Below, in pieces: positions 15,388 through 24,082 of a stretch of DNA of 64,000 nt. A program made the position numbers and the translations under genes. Within the stretch, counting starts at the first letter, position 1. The number at the start of each line of letters is the position of its first letter. Source of the stretch: Archangium gephyra. Its GTDB lineage: Bacteria > Myxococcota > Myxococcia > Myxococcales > Myxococcaceae. Where the stretch lies: assembly GCA_003243425.1 (NCBI GenBank), contig QFQP01000023.1, positions 62,001 to 126,000 of the forward strand. Reading direction: 5' to 3'. Below the pieces are notes generated by a model. That model was not told where the DNA came from. It saw only the letters and a program-made list of their open reading frames with translations, and did no database searches.

Positions 15388-17172
15388 GTGGCCGAGACGA
15401 AAGACCTGAAGAGCAGCAAACGCCCCCCGATGGGCCTCGCGCTGCGCCGCATGTACTCGCTGGCGTGGCCGGAGCGCTTCTCGCTGGGCATCGCCACGTT
15501 GTTCCTCGTCGCCAGCAGCATCGGCAACCTGGCCTTTCCGCGCGCCGCGGGCTCGTTGCTCGACGAGTCACTGCTGGGCGTGAAGGCCGGCGAGGTCGAT
15601 CTCTCGCGCGTCGATCGCATGGCGCTGGTGCTGATCGTGATCTTCGCGGCGACCGCGGCTGCGTCGGCGCTGCGCTTCTTCTTCTACAGCCGCGCCGGTG
15701 AGCGCATCGTCAGCCGGCTGCGTGGCGACCTCTACGCGTCGCTGCTCACGCAGGAGATCGGCTTCTTCGACACCCAGAAGACCGGTGAGCTCGCCAGCCG
15801 CCTGTCGTCCGACGCGTCGGTGCTGCAGACCACCGTGACCGCGAACCTCAGCATGGTGCTGCGCAACTTCATGATCGCGCTCGGCGCGCTGGTGATGCTG
15901 CTCATCACCTCGACCAAGCTCACGTTGATGATGCTCGCCGTGGTGCCGCCGGTCGCGCTCGCCGCGGTGTTCTACGGGCGCAAGGTGCGCAAGCTCTCGA
16001 AAGACTCTCAAGACGCGCTGGCCCGCGCGAGCGAGGTGGCCGTCGAGTCGCTGGGCGGCATTCGCACCGTGCGCAGCTTCGCAGCCGAGAAGAAGGAAGC
16101 CGCGCGCTACCGTGGCGCCGTCGACGAATCGCTGCAGCTCGCTTTTCGCCGCATCAAGCTGGCCACGGGCTTCTTCGGGATCGCCTTCTTCGCGGTGTTC
16201 GCCGCTGCGGTCTTCGTCTTCTGGTACGGCGCGCGAATGGTGGCGGCCAACGAGCTGACGCCGGGCGGGCTGATTTCGTACCTCTTCTATACGACGCAGA
16301 TGGCCTTCGGCCTCTCGGCCCTGGCGGAGCTGTGGACCGACCTGCAGCGTGCCGCCGGCGCAGCCGAACGCGTGTTCGAGCTGCTGCACCGCAAACCCGG
16401 AATTCCGGCTGACGGTGGCCGTCAGCTCGACGCAGTGAAGGGACAGATCAGCTTTCAGAACGTCACCTTCGCCTACCCCACGCGCCCGGACACGAAGGTG
16501 CTCGACGGCTTCACGCTGGCGCTGGAGCCCGGTGAAATCGTCGCCGTGGTGGGCCCTTCTGGCGCCGGCAAGTCGACCATCGCCTCGTTGCTGTACCGGC
16601 TCTACGACCCGGCCTCGGGCCGGCTGTCACTCGACGGCGTTCCGTTCGACCAGCTCGACCCCGAGTGGTTGCGTCGTCAGGTCGGCGTGGTCGCCCAGGA
16701 GCCCACGCTGTTCTCGACGTCGATCGCCGACAACATCCGCTACGGGCGGCCCGATGCCAGCGACGCCGAGGTCGAGGAGGCCGCGAAGCTGGCCAACGCG
16801 CACGGGTTCATCAGCAGATTCCCCGAGGGCTACCAGACGCTGGTCGGCGAGCGCGGCATTCAGCTGTCGGGCGGGCAGAAACAGCGCGTGGCGATCGCCC
16901 GCGCGATTCTCAAGAACCCGCGCATCCTGATTCTCGACGAGGCGACCAGCGCGCTCGATGCCGAGAGCGAACACCTGGTGCGTGAAGCGCTCGAACGTCT
17001 GATGCAGGGCCGCACCACGCTGGTCATCGCGCACCGGCTCTCGACCGTTCGTGACGCGCACCGCGTGGTGGTGCTCGAGGCTGGCGCCATCGTGCAGTCG
17101 GGTACGCACGAGCGCCTGGTCGTCGAAGAAGGGCTCTACCGCCGCCTCGTCGAGCGGCAGTTCGCAGCCTGA
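15388..17172 (+). CDS. ABC transporter, fused membrane and ATPase domains (MsbA/TAP-like)
   Basis: A 594-residue half-transporter starting at GTG 15388, with AAGGA about 6 nt upstream. Six transmembrane helices lie within about residues 30-310. The nucleotide-binding domain follows: Walker A VGPSGAGKST (about 388), Q-loop VAQEPTLFS, signature LSGGQKQR (about 493), Walker B ILILDEATSALD (about 512) and switch His in IAHRLSTVRD. The C-loop and AYPTRPD segment resemble the TAP/MsbA-type exporters for lipids, drugs or peptides. It is monocistronic: the neighbours are a divergent ATPase gene and a convergent HPt gene 4 bp beyond its stop. The substrate is not predictable. Confidence 0.88.
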   Translation: MAETKDLKSSKRPPMGLALRRMYSLAWPERFSLGIATLFLVASSIGNLAFPRAAGSLLDESLLGVKAGEVDLSRVDRMALVLIVIFAATAAASALRFFFYSRAGERIVSRLRGDLYASLLTQEIGFFDTQKTGELASRLSSDASVLQTTVTANLSMVLRNFMIALGALVMLLITSTKLTLMMLAVVPPVALAAVFYGRKVRKLSKDSQDALARASEVAVESLGGIRTVRSFAAEKKEAARYRGAVDESLQLAFRRIKLATGFFGIAFFAVFAAAVFVFWYGARMVAANELTPGGLISYLFYTTQMAFGLSALAELWTDLQRAAGAAERVFELLHRKPGIPADGGRQLDAVKGQISFQNVTFAYPTRPDTKVLDGFTLALEPGEIVAVVGPSGAGKSTIASLLYRLYDPASGRLSLDGVPFDQLDPEWLRRQVGVVAQEPTLFSTSIADNIRYGRPDASDAEVEEAAKLANAHGFISRFPEGYQTLVGERGIQLSGGQKQRVAIARAILKNPRILILDEATSALDAESEHLVREALERLMQGRTTLVIAHRLSTVRDAHRVVVLEAGAIVQSGTHERLVVEEGLYRRLVERQFAA

Positions 17173-17176
17173 CGGC

Positions 17177-17509
17177 TCACGAAGGCAGCGAGATCGCCTT
17201 CAGCAGTCGGAGCAGCTCCGCGTCGAGCCTGGCGACCGAGGCGTCGATGCTGCTCAGGTCGCGCTCCGAGCCGGCCATTTCGAGCGCGCGCGCCGCGTCG
17301 ATCGACGGCCTGGCAGCGAGGCTCACCAGCGCGCCCTTCAACCGGTGCGCCGTGCGCTTGATGGCCTGTGGATCGCGCGAACGGACCGCCGCGCGAACGT
17401 CGCTCATCAACGCCTCGGCTTCGCGACGGAAGAGTTCGAGAACCTCGTTGACCAGGCCCTCATCGCCAGCACAGTTCTCGCGAAGTGAGTTCCAGTCCAA
17501 CGGTTCCAT
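17177..17509 (-). CDS. HPt-domain histidine phosphotransfer protein
   Basis: A 110-residue helical protein from ATG 17509, with GGAG about 9 nt upstream. The phospho-acceptor motif is AIKRTAHRLKGAL, with His at 55 followed by the R-L-K-G that defines HPt domains. The size is right for a free-standing HPt four-helix bundle. It would relay phosphate between a hybrid kinase and a response regulator encoded elsewhere, since no kinase or receiver gene is adjacent. It converges on the ABC transporter gene and is divergent from the cyclic-nucleotide/DUF1003 gene across 139 bp. That gap contains CACAG-CGA-CTGTG, a short palindrome of unproven relevance. Confidence 0.82.
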   Translation of the reverse strand: MEPLDWNSLRENCAGDEGLVNEVLELFRREAEALMSDVRAAVRSRDPQAIKRTAHRLKGALVSLAARPSIDAARALEMAGSERDLSSIDASVARLDAELLRLLKAISLPS

Positions 17510-17648
17510 TTCAACGTCTCCTCGGTCTTCGGCGACCCACAAACCGGAAGTGACCCACCCGTTGCGTACGAAAGCGACCATGCCACAGCGACTGTGCAAA
17601 CCACGCGCCTGTCGCGGGCCGTGAAGCCGGCACCTCGGAGAATACATT

Positions 17649-18551
17649 GTGCGCAGAAGGGCGACGGTGCTTGATGCCGCGCCCATGCCTGCCGATACCC
17701 AGCTGTTGGCCGCGGTACCGCTGTTCGAGAAGTTCAACGACGAGGAGCGCGAACTCCTCGCGACGCAGCTCGATGAAGTCGAGTTTCAACCCGGCCAGCT
17801 GATCTTCCGTCGCACCGACCCCGGAGGCGCGATCTTCATCGTGGCGTCGGGCGAGGTGGAGGTGTTCATCGAAGACACCACCGGCGCGCGCATCGTGTTC
17901 GAGACGGTGACCGCGGGGCACTTCTTCGGCGAGCTCTCGTTGCTCGACGGCGAATCGCGCAGCGCGTCCGCGCAGGCGCTCAAGCCCACGCGTGCGTTGC
18001 GCGTCGACCGCCAGGACCTCGAGCAGCTCTTCGCGCGTCACCCGGGCGCGGCGATGGACATTCTGGGCGTCATCGGTCGCCGGCTGCGCGAGGCCGACAA
18101 GCTGCTCGGGGTTCGCCCGCGGTTTTCGCCGAACGAAGCGGTCGAAGAGCGCCTCACCATCATCGATCGCATCGCCGACCTTCTGGCCGACTTCTCGGGG
18201 CGCTTCAGCTTTCTCATCGTGCACGCCATCTGGTTCGGCGTGTGGATCGCGATGAACGTCGACGTCGTGCCCGGAGTGCACGCGTTCGATCCGTTCCCCT
18301 TCGGCCTGCTGACGATGATCGTCTCGCTCGAGGCGATCTTCCTCTCGTGCATGGTGCTCATCAGCCAGAACCGTTCAGCGGCCAAGGAGCGCATCCGCTC
18401 CGATGCCGAGTACGAAGCCAACATTCGCGCGGGGCTCGAGGTCACCCAGCTCCACGTGAAGATGGACGCCATGGTGGACACGCTGAACACGCGGCTGGCG
18501 CAGGTCGAAAAGGAACTCGCCAAGCGCCCGGAACTCCAGAAGCTCTCGTAG
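17649..18551 (+). CDS. Cyclic-nucleotide-binding domain fused to DUF1003 membrane domain
   Basis: A 300-residue protein. GTG 17649 has GGAG 8 nt upstream; an in-frame ATG at 17685 would remove 12 residues. Residues about 18-145 form a cNMP-binding beta-barrel with the phosphate-binding cassette FFGELSLLDGESRSASA. Residues about 165-285 carry the DUF1003 signature: a cytoplasmic stretch, two transmembrane helices separated by a short loop (VHAIWFGVWIAMN; FGLLTMIVSLEAIFLSCMVLIS) and SQNRSAAKERIRSDAEYEAN, ending in a coiled coil. A cAMP- or cGMP-gated membrane protein is implied, but the role of DUF1003 is unknown. It stands alone between divergent and downstream genes. Confidence 0.82.
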   Translation: MRRRATVLDAAPMPADTQLLAAVPLFEKFNDEERELLATQLDEVEFQPGQLIFRRTDPGGAIFIVASGEVEVFIEDTTGARIVFETVTAGHFFGELSLLDGESRSASAQALKPTRALRVDRQDLEQLFARHPGAAMDILGVIGRRLREADKLLGVRPRFSPNEAVEERLTIIDRIADLLADFSGRFSFLIVHAIWFGVWIAMNVDVVPGVHAFDPFPFGLLTMIVSLEAIFLSCMVLISQNRSAAKERIRSDAEYEANIRAGLEVTQLHVKMDAMVDTLNTRLAQVEKELAKRPELQKLS

Positions 18552-18616
18552 TGCTGTCACAAGAATCGAAGTGGTCGCGTTGAGGCCCATGAACCCTCGA
18601 CGAAAGGAACCACCGC

Positions 18617-21115
18617 ATGTCGTTCGCTCCTCGTACCCCGCAGTCTCCCGCAGCGTTTGAGTCGTCTGGTGGTCGTCTGGTCTGCGCCGACGGTCGCGCG
18701 CTGCCGTTGATCGGCGCCTCGCTGTCGGCCGACGCGAAGGGCGGGCTCGTGCGCATCATGCTCGAACAGACCTTCCGCAACCCGCACGACGAGCCGTTGC
18801 GCGTCACCTATTCACTCCCGTTGCCGGCCGATGGCGCGGTGAGCGGCTTCGCGTTCCGCATCGGTGAGGAGCGCGTCGTCGGTCAGGTCGACGCGAAGCA
18901 GAAGGCGCGCGAACGTTTCGAGAACGCGCTTCTCGAAGGTCGCACCGCGGCGCTCCTCGATCAGGAGCGCTCGAGTCTCTTCACGCAGGAAGTGGGCAAC
19001 GTTCCTCCGCGCACGCAGGTGGTGTGCGAGGTGCAGGTCGACCAACGGCTGACGTGGCTGCCTGACGGCGCGTGGGAATGGCGGTTCCCCACCGTCGTCG
19101 CGCCGCGCTACCTCGGAGCCCAGGGCCGCGTCGCAGCTTCAGCGAACGTTTCAGTCGACGTCGCCGACGCGGCGTTGCCGGTGAAGTTGTCGCTCGCGCT
19201 GTCGATTCGCGACGGCCTCGCCGACGGCGTTCGGCCCGAGAGCCCGAGCCATGCGCTGCACACCGACCGGGGTCCAGGACGAACCAAGGTGAGCTTCGGT
19301 GACGAGCGCGGCGCGTCACTCGATCGCGACATCGTGGTGCGCTGGCGCGTGGCGACGCTGGAAGTCGGTACGTCGCTCGACGTGAGCCGCCCTGCTTCGG
19401 GCATCATCTCCGACGCGGCGTACGGGCTGCTGACCATCGTGCCGCCCGCGGCGGAAGCGCGCATGACGCCCGTGCCGCGCGATCTCATCGTGCTGCTCGA
19501 CACCTCGGGGTCGATGGGCGGCTCGCCGCTCGATCAGGCGCGGCGGGTGACGTCGGCGCTCGTCGATTCACTCACTGACGCCGACCAGCTCGAGCTGATC
19601 GAGTTCTCGAACTCACCGCGCCGGTGGAAGCGCGGCGCGGTCGCGGCGACCGCTGCCAACCGCCGTGACGCGCAGGCGTGGCTGGCGCGGTTGCAGGCGA
19701 GCGGCGGCACCGAAATGAAGGCCGGCATTCTCGAGGCGCTGCACCCGCTGCGCGCCGAGAGCCAGCGCCAGGTCATCCTCATCACCGACGGGCTCATCGG
19801 CTTCGAGCACGAGGTGCTCAACGCGATCAGCCAGCGGTTGCCGAAGGGCTCGCGCGTGCACACCGTGGGCGTGGGTTCGGGCGTGAATCGCTCGCTGACG
19901 AAGCCCGCGGCGCAGGCCGGTCGCGGTGTCGAACTGGTCATCGGCATCGGCGAAGACGTGGAGCCGTTCATCAAACGGCTGCTCGCGCGCACCAACGCAC
20001 CCCTGCTCACCGACGTCGAGATCTCCGGTACGGCCCTGGTTCAGACCGCGCCCACGCGCCTTCCGGACCTCTTCGGCGGCGCGCCTGCGCTGGTGTCGCT
20101 CAAGTTGAAGCCCGAAGGCGGCGAGCTCATCGTGCGTTCGCGCTCGGCCGACGGTGACGTGGAAGATCGTGTCAGCGTGCCTTCGACGACGTTCGGCGAC
20201 GGCAGCACGGCGGTGACCACGCTGTTCGCCCGCGAGGTCGCCGAAGAGCTCGAGCTCGCCATCGCCACCGGCGCCAGCAGGTCCGACATCGATCCCCGCC
20301 TCGAGAAGCTCGGCGTCGACTTCCAGATCTCCACGCGCATGACGTCGTGGGTCGCCGTGAGCGCGAGGCAGACGGTCGACCCGCGCGCGCCGAAGCGCAA
20401 CGAGACGATGCCGCAGGAGCTGGCCTACGGCATGTCGGCCGAAGGCGTCGGGCTGCGTGGCGTGGTGTCGATGCCGCAGGGGCAGCTGCCGCCCGCGGTG
20501 AGCTCGCCCGCGCCGATGATGCGCGCCTCAGCGCCGATGAAGTCGACGAAGGCCGACGTCTCGCGGAGTCGAATGCAGGAGTCGCACGATGACGAGGCCG
20601 ACGGCTTCGCGGCGGATGAGCCGGCGCCCGCGGCGGCCCGACGCGAATCGGCGACGACCGGGTCCTTCGAACCGGTTCGCCGCGACGAGGGCGAAGCAGA
20701 AGGTGGCGCTCCGAAGACGCCCGGTGCTCCGCCGCCTGCGCCTCCCGCCCGGGCTCCGCGCGAGAAGGAGCGCCTGGTCGACATGGCGAAGCGGCTCTTC
20801 ACGCGGCCGGCGAAGGGCGGCGGTGGTGCAGCGCCGCGGCGGCTCAAGGGCAAGCTGCGTCGCGCCGGCAAGAAGCTCATCGTCGAGATCGACGTGGTCT
20901 CGACGCTGGTGTGGTCGCCCGCGCACGAAGCGCGGCTCGAGTTGTCCGATGGCTCGTTCGTGAAGGTGAACGTGCAGACCGCGCTCACCACGGGCCATGG
21001 AACCTTCCAGGCTGGCGTCAGCGTCACGCTGGTTCTCGAGATCGACGAGCGCCTGGGTGAAGTGGCCACCGTTCATCTCTCGAACGGCAACGAAGTGCTG
21101 GAGATCGTCCTGTAA
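18617..21115 (+). CDS. VIT and von Willebrand A domain protein
   Basis: An 832-residue protein. Residues about 15-135 are a VIT (inter-alpha-trypsin inhibitor heavy chain) domain (EQTFRNPHDEPLRVTYSLPL, then QKARERFENAL). A VWA domain spans about 290-460, with the MIDAS motif DTSGSMGGS and the later Thr (GGTEMKAG) and Asp (ITDG) that bind a divalent cation. A Pro/Ala/Glu-rich linker covers about 600-710, and a beta-rich C-terminal domain follows. No signal peptide or sortase/PEP-CTERM tail is evident, so a cytoplasmic location is likely. Its TAA overlaps the sigma factor ATG (TAATG), linking it to transcriptional control. Confidence 0.82.
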   Translation: MSFAPRTPQSPAAFESSGGRLVCADGRALPLIGASLSADAKGGLVRIMLEQTFRNPHDEPLRVTYSLPLPADGAVSGFAFRIGEERVVGQVDAKQKARERFENALLEGRTAALLDQERSSLFTQEVGNVPPRTQVVCEVQVDQRLTWLPDGAWEWRFPTVVAPRYLGAQGRVAASANVSVDVADAALPVKLSLALSIRDGLADGVRPESPSHALHTDRGPGRTKVSFGDERGASLDRDIVVRWRVATLEVGTSLDVSRPASGIISDAAYGLLTIVPPAAEARMTPVPRDLIVLLDTSGSMGGSPLDQARRVTSALVDSLTDADQLELIEFSNSPRRWKRGAVAATAANRRDAQAWLARLQASGGTEMKAGILEALHPLRAESQRQVILITDGLIGFEHEVLNAISQRLPKGSRVHTVGVGSGVNRSLTKPAAQAGRGVELVIGIGEDVEPFIKRLLARTNAPLLTDVEISGTALVQTAPTRLPDLFGGAPALVSLKLKPEGGELIVRSRSADGDVEDRVSVPSTTFGDGSTAVTTLFAREVAEELELAIATGASRSDIDPRLEKLGVDFQISTRMTSWVAVSARQTVDPRAPKRNETMPQELAYGMSAEGVGLRGVVSMPQGQLPPAVSSPAPMMRASAPMKSTKADVSRSRMQESHDDEADGFAADEPAPAAARRESATTGSFEPVRRDEGEAEGGAPKTPGAPPPAPPARAPREKERLVDMAKRLFTRPAKGGGGAAPRRLKGKLRRAGKKLIVEIDVVSTLVWSPAHEARLELSDGSFVKVNVQTALTTGHGTFQAGVSVTLVLEIDERLGEVATVHLSNGNEVLEIVL

Positions 21116-21666
21116 TGGTCGAAGAGCTTCACCTGCTTCGAGCGATGGCCAGCGGCGACGCGATTGCGTTCGCTCGCTGGTCGTCGTCGGTCGAGCGCCC
21201 GTTGCGCCTCTCACTTCGGGCGTTCGCCACGTCAGTCGACGTGGAAGCCGTACTGCAGGAGACGCTGCTGCGTATCTGGCAGGTGGCGCCACGCTTCACG
21301 CACGACGGCAGGCCGAACGCGTTGCTGCGCTTCGCGCTGCGCACCGCTCGCAACGTCGCGGTCAGTGAGTGCCGCAGGCGCGGCGCGACGATGACCGACG
21401 AAGTCCCTGAAGACGTCGTCGGCCCCGTCACGCCGGACCCACACCTTCGCGAACACATCGCGAAGTGCCGAGCGAAACTGCCGCGGCAGCCCGGGGCAGT
21501 GCTGGAGCAGCGGCTGCTCAACGGCGGTGAGAATGACGACACCGAGCTGGCGACGCGGCTCGGCATGTCGCTCAACACGTTCCTGCAGAACTTCACGCGC
21601 GCACGCAAGTTCCTGCGCGAGTGCCTCGAGAAGGCCGGCATCAACCTCGATGGAGAGCTGACATGA
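21115..21666 (+). CDS. RNA polymerase sigma factor, sigma-70/ECF-like
   Basis: A 183-residue protein whose ATG overlaps the previous TAA by one base. Region 2 is recognisable: a helix with FARWSSSVERPLRLSLRAF, then VLQETLLRIWQVAPRF, where ECF factors usually have D-x-x-Q-E-x-x-L-x-x-W, and ALRTARNVAVSECRRR. A shorter region 4 includes TELATRLGMSLNTFLQNFTR, a helix-turn-helix. Divergence from the consensus suggests a specialised ECF-like factor. It is sandwiched between the VIT-VWA gene and a 73-codon gene in one operon; either could be its regulator or target. No classical zinc anti-sigma factor is seen. Confidence 0.75.
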   Translation: MVEELHLLRAMASGDAIAFARWSSSVERPLRLSLRAFATSVDVEAVLQETLLRIWQVAPRFTHDGRPNALLRFALRTARNVAVSECRRRGATMTDEVPEDVVGPVTPDPHLREHIAKCRAKLPRQPGAVLEQRLLNGGENDDTELATRLGMSLNTFLQNFTRARKFLRECLEKAGINLDGELT

Positions 21667-21884
21667 CGCCCGAAGAACAGCTCCTCGTGGAACAGGTCAC
21701 CAGCGCGCATCGTGAACGTGGCTTCGACGGCAGCATCCGCGAGCACCGCGCTTGGGCCGACTTGAATGACGAAGGCCGCCTGCTGGCGTTCGAAGAGACG
21801 GTGAAGCTGCGCGACCTGGAGGCCGCGATGGACCCGCAGGGCTTCAGCACCACCGTGCGCGCCCTGCTCGGCCGCCTGCGTTGA
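21663..21884 (+). CDS. Small protein coupled to the sigma factor, unknown function
   Basis: A 73-residue soluble protein starting MTPEEQLLVEQVTSAHRERG, with an ATGA overlap to the sigma factor stop. It is charged and predicted mostly helical, without Cys, membrane helix or known motif. Such position-conserved small proteins next to ECF genes are often anti-sigma factors or adaptors, but nothing in the sequence shows this. It ends one base before the stop of the convergent SDR gene. Confidence 0.5.
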   Translation: MTPEEQLLVEQVTSAHRERGFDGSIREHRAWADLNDEGRLLAFEETVKLRDLEAAMDPQGFSTTVRALLGRLR

Positions 21885-22628
21885 TCAGAACTTGATCCGC
21901 CGCATCATGAAGCGCGGCATCGCCTTGATGGCGGTCATCACTGCGCGCCAGATCGGCGGCGCGTAGATCACCGGTGAACCGGCATCGATGCCTGCAATGA
22001 CGGTCTCGGCCACTTCATCGGGCTCCCCGGCGAACGGAGGCGGCTTCAGGCCTTCGGTCATCGCGGTCTTCACGAAGCCCGGCTTCACGCACACCGTCAC
22101 CAGGCCCTGCGCGCGGTACTTGTGATCGAGCCCTTCGAGGTACGCCGAGAGCCCCGCCTTCGCCGCCCCGTACAGAACGACCGGCTTGCGCGCGCGATCT
22201 CCCGCGACCGAGCTGAACACGCACAGGGTTCCCGACCCGCGCAGCAGGAGCTTCTTGCGCGCCTCTTCACAGAACATGACGGTGTTCGCGAAGTCGACGG
22301 TGAGCACCTTGTGCGCCAGCGCGGGGTCGGCCTCGAGCTTCTCCTGCGTCGCGAACGCACCGGCGGTGACCACGACGGTGTCGATGAACTCGAGCGACTG
22401 TTCGGCCGCCTCGAGCGAATCACGGAACGTGTCGGGCTTCTCGAGGTCGCACACCGCGTACGTCACGCGCACGCCCGGCGAGCCGCGCGCTTCGAGGTCT
22501 CCCTGACTGCGCTTCAGCTCGGTCTCATCGCGGCCCAACAAGACCACCCAGTCACCGCGCTCCACGAACTTGCGCGCAAGTGAACGGCCCATGCCGCGGG
22601 TACCACCAAGAATCGCAACTCGTCGCAT
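21885..22628 (-). CDS. DprE2-like short-chain dehydrogenase/reductase
   Basis: A 247-residue SDR. The Rossmann motif is ILGGTRGMG (8-14), with catalytic Ser140 (FSSVAG), Tyr153 and Lys157 (LYGAAKAG). The C-terminal part ending PRFMMRRIKF is typical of the decaprenylphospho-ribose 2'-epimerase reductase DprE2 and related SDRs. DprE2 reduces a 2-keto intermediate with NADH. The family inference rests chiefly on the adjacent DprE1-like oxidase, 1 nt upstream in the same operon; SDRs alone are too promiscuous for a firm substrate. It probably completes a two-step C2 epimerisation of a polyprenyl-linked or similar pentose. Confidence 0.72.
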   Translation of the reverse strand: MRRVAILGGTRGMGRSLARKFVERGDWVVLLGRDETELKRSQGDLEARGSPGVRVTYAVCDLEKPDTFRDSLEAAEQSLEFIDTVVVTAGAFATQEKLEADPALAHKVLTVDFANTVMFCEEARKKLLLRGSGTLCVFSSVAGDRARKPVVLYGAAKAGLSAYLEGLDHKYRAQGLVTVCVKPGFVKTAMTEGLKPPPFAGEPDEVAETVIAGIDAGSPVIYAPPIWRAVMTAIKAMPRFMMRRIKF

Positions 22629-22629
22629 T

Positions 22630-23940
22630 TCAATCTCCGAACAGGCGCACCGACTGTGCGCTCTTGAATTTCTTCTCGGGGTCCCACTTCGCCCGGACTT
22701 CTTCGAACGACGCGAGCCGCGTTTCCATCGCGCGAAAATGTTCAGGCCGCGTGAACTGATCTTTCGCGAGGTAGATGCGGCCGCCTTCGGACAACACGTG
22801 CTCGTTCAACGCGTCGATCGTCGCCTGCGTGTCGTCACGCACCGCGAGGTCGAGCGCCACCGAAATGCCCGGCCGTGGAAACGACAGGTATGCAGGGCTC
22901 TCGGGGCCACAGTCCTTGATGACACACAGGAAGCTCGCGCCGCCGCGCTTCGAGAGAACCTCGAGGAACCGTCGCGCCGCCGCGGGGCCCGCAGAGTCGG
23001 GCAACACGCACTGATACTGGGTGAGGCCACGCTTGCCGTACGCGCGGTTCCAGTCCTTCACCACGTCGAGCGGGTAGAAGAACCGGAAGGGGTCGGTGAG
23101 GCCTGCCTTCTTCTTCTGGAAGTGCGACGCGTAGATCGCCTGGTTGAACAACTGCACCACGGGCCGCGACAACATGAAGTCTGGAGCGGTGAACGGGAAG
23201 CGCACGTTGGGCAACTCGCTCGGAAATTTCGCCGGCGCTTCGTGGGCCTGCGCCCAGCGACCCTTCATCAGATAGCCGCGACCGAGCTTCGAACCCGACG
23301 ACAGACAATCGATCCAACCGACGGTCATCGGCCAATCACGCGCCGCAGCCTTCAAGACGTGCACGTATTCGTCGATGTCCGAAACGCGCTCGCTCTCCTG
23401 CCAGATCCACGGCGTGGGAATGCGGCGCAACCCGAACTCGACTTCGAGGATCTGACCGGTGAGCCCCATGCCGGCCACGGTTGCCAGAAACAATTCGCGC
23501 TCGAGATCAGGTCCACACTCGAGAACGCGGCCATCGGCCACGCGCATCTTGAGCCGCGTGACGTGCGCGCCGAAGCAGCCGTCGACGTGGTGATTCTTAC
23601 CATGCACGTCGGCCGCGACCATTCCACCGAGCGTGACCAGCGACGTTCCCGGAGTGACGGGAACGAACCAGCCGCGCGGAAGAAAGGTGCGATTGAGATC
23701 GACGAGCGAAAGCCCCGCTTCGGCGCGCAGCACGCCGGTCGCCGGGTCGAAATGAACGACGCGGTTGGCGCGCGTGGTGTTCACCACCACCGGGCTCGAC
23801 GCCGCGGGCAGCGACGAATCGCCATAGCTGCGGCCGAGGCCACGAAAGAGCACCGGCGGCGCACCTTCGAGCGTTTCAGGTTGGAGTTCCTGGCCATCGA
23901 CGAACTGACGGCCCCACCCGGCAATACGGGAGTTCGACAT
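22630..23940 (-). CDS. DprE1-like FAD-binding oxidase
   Basis: A 436-residue FAD-dependent oxidase of the VAO/PCMH fold; ATG 23940 chosen, with a GTG one codon earlier also possible. FAD-contact motifs are RGLGRSYGDSS (33-43) and GGMVAADVHGKNHHVDGCFG (105-124), very close to the DprE1 segment DIHGKNHH. A Lys in IYLAKDQF corresponds to the active-site lysine of mycobacterial DprE1. By recalled alignment, the cysteine targeted by benzothiazinones there is replaced by Ala in GISVALDLA. DprE1 oxidises the 2'-OH of decaprenylphosphoryl-ribose. With the downstream SDR this forms an epimerase pair; the natural sugar here is unknown. Confidence 0.78.
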   Translation of the reverse strand: MSNSRIAGWGRQFVDGQELQPETLEGAPPVLFRGLGRSYGDSSLPAASSPVVVNTTRANRVVHFDPATGVLRAEAGLSLVDLNRTFLPRGWFVPVTPGTSLVTLGGMVAADVHGKNHHVDGCFGAHVTRLKMRVADGRVLECGPDLERELFLATVAGMGLTGQILEVEFGLRRIPTPWIWQESERVSDIDEYVHVLKAAARDWPMTVGWIDCLSSGSKLGRGYLMKGRWAQAHEAPAKFPSELPNVRFPFTAPDFMLSRPVVQLFNQAIYASHFQKKKAGLTDPFRFFYPLDVVKDWNRAYGKRGLTQYQCVLPDSAGPAAARRFLEVLSKRGGASFLCVIKDCGPESPAYLSFPRPGISVALDLAVRDDTQATIDALNEHVLSEGGRIYLAKDQFTRPEHFRAMETRLASFEEVRAKWDPEKKFKSAQSVRLFGD

Positions 23941-24082
23941 CACGCGAACGCTCGTAGCCCAGGTGCCGCGCCGCAGTCACCGCTGGTTCTGCGCTCCCGG
24001 ATGAATCACACGTGGCGGGTTGGCCGGTGTTCGCGTCCGAACACGACCCGTCGACGCCGCATTGCGGTCGACGGCCGATTCC

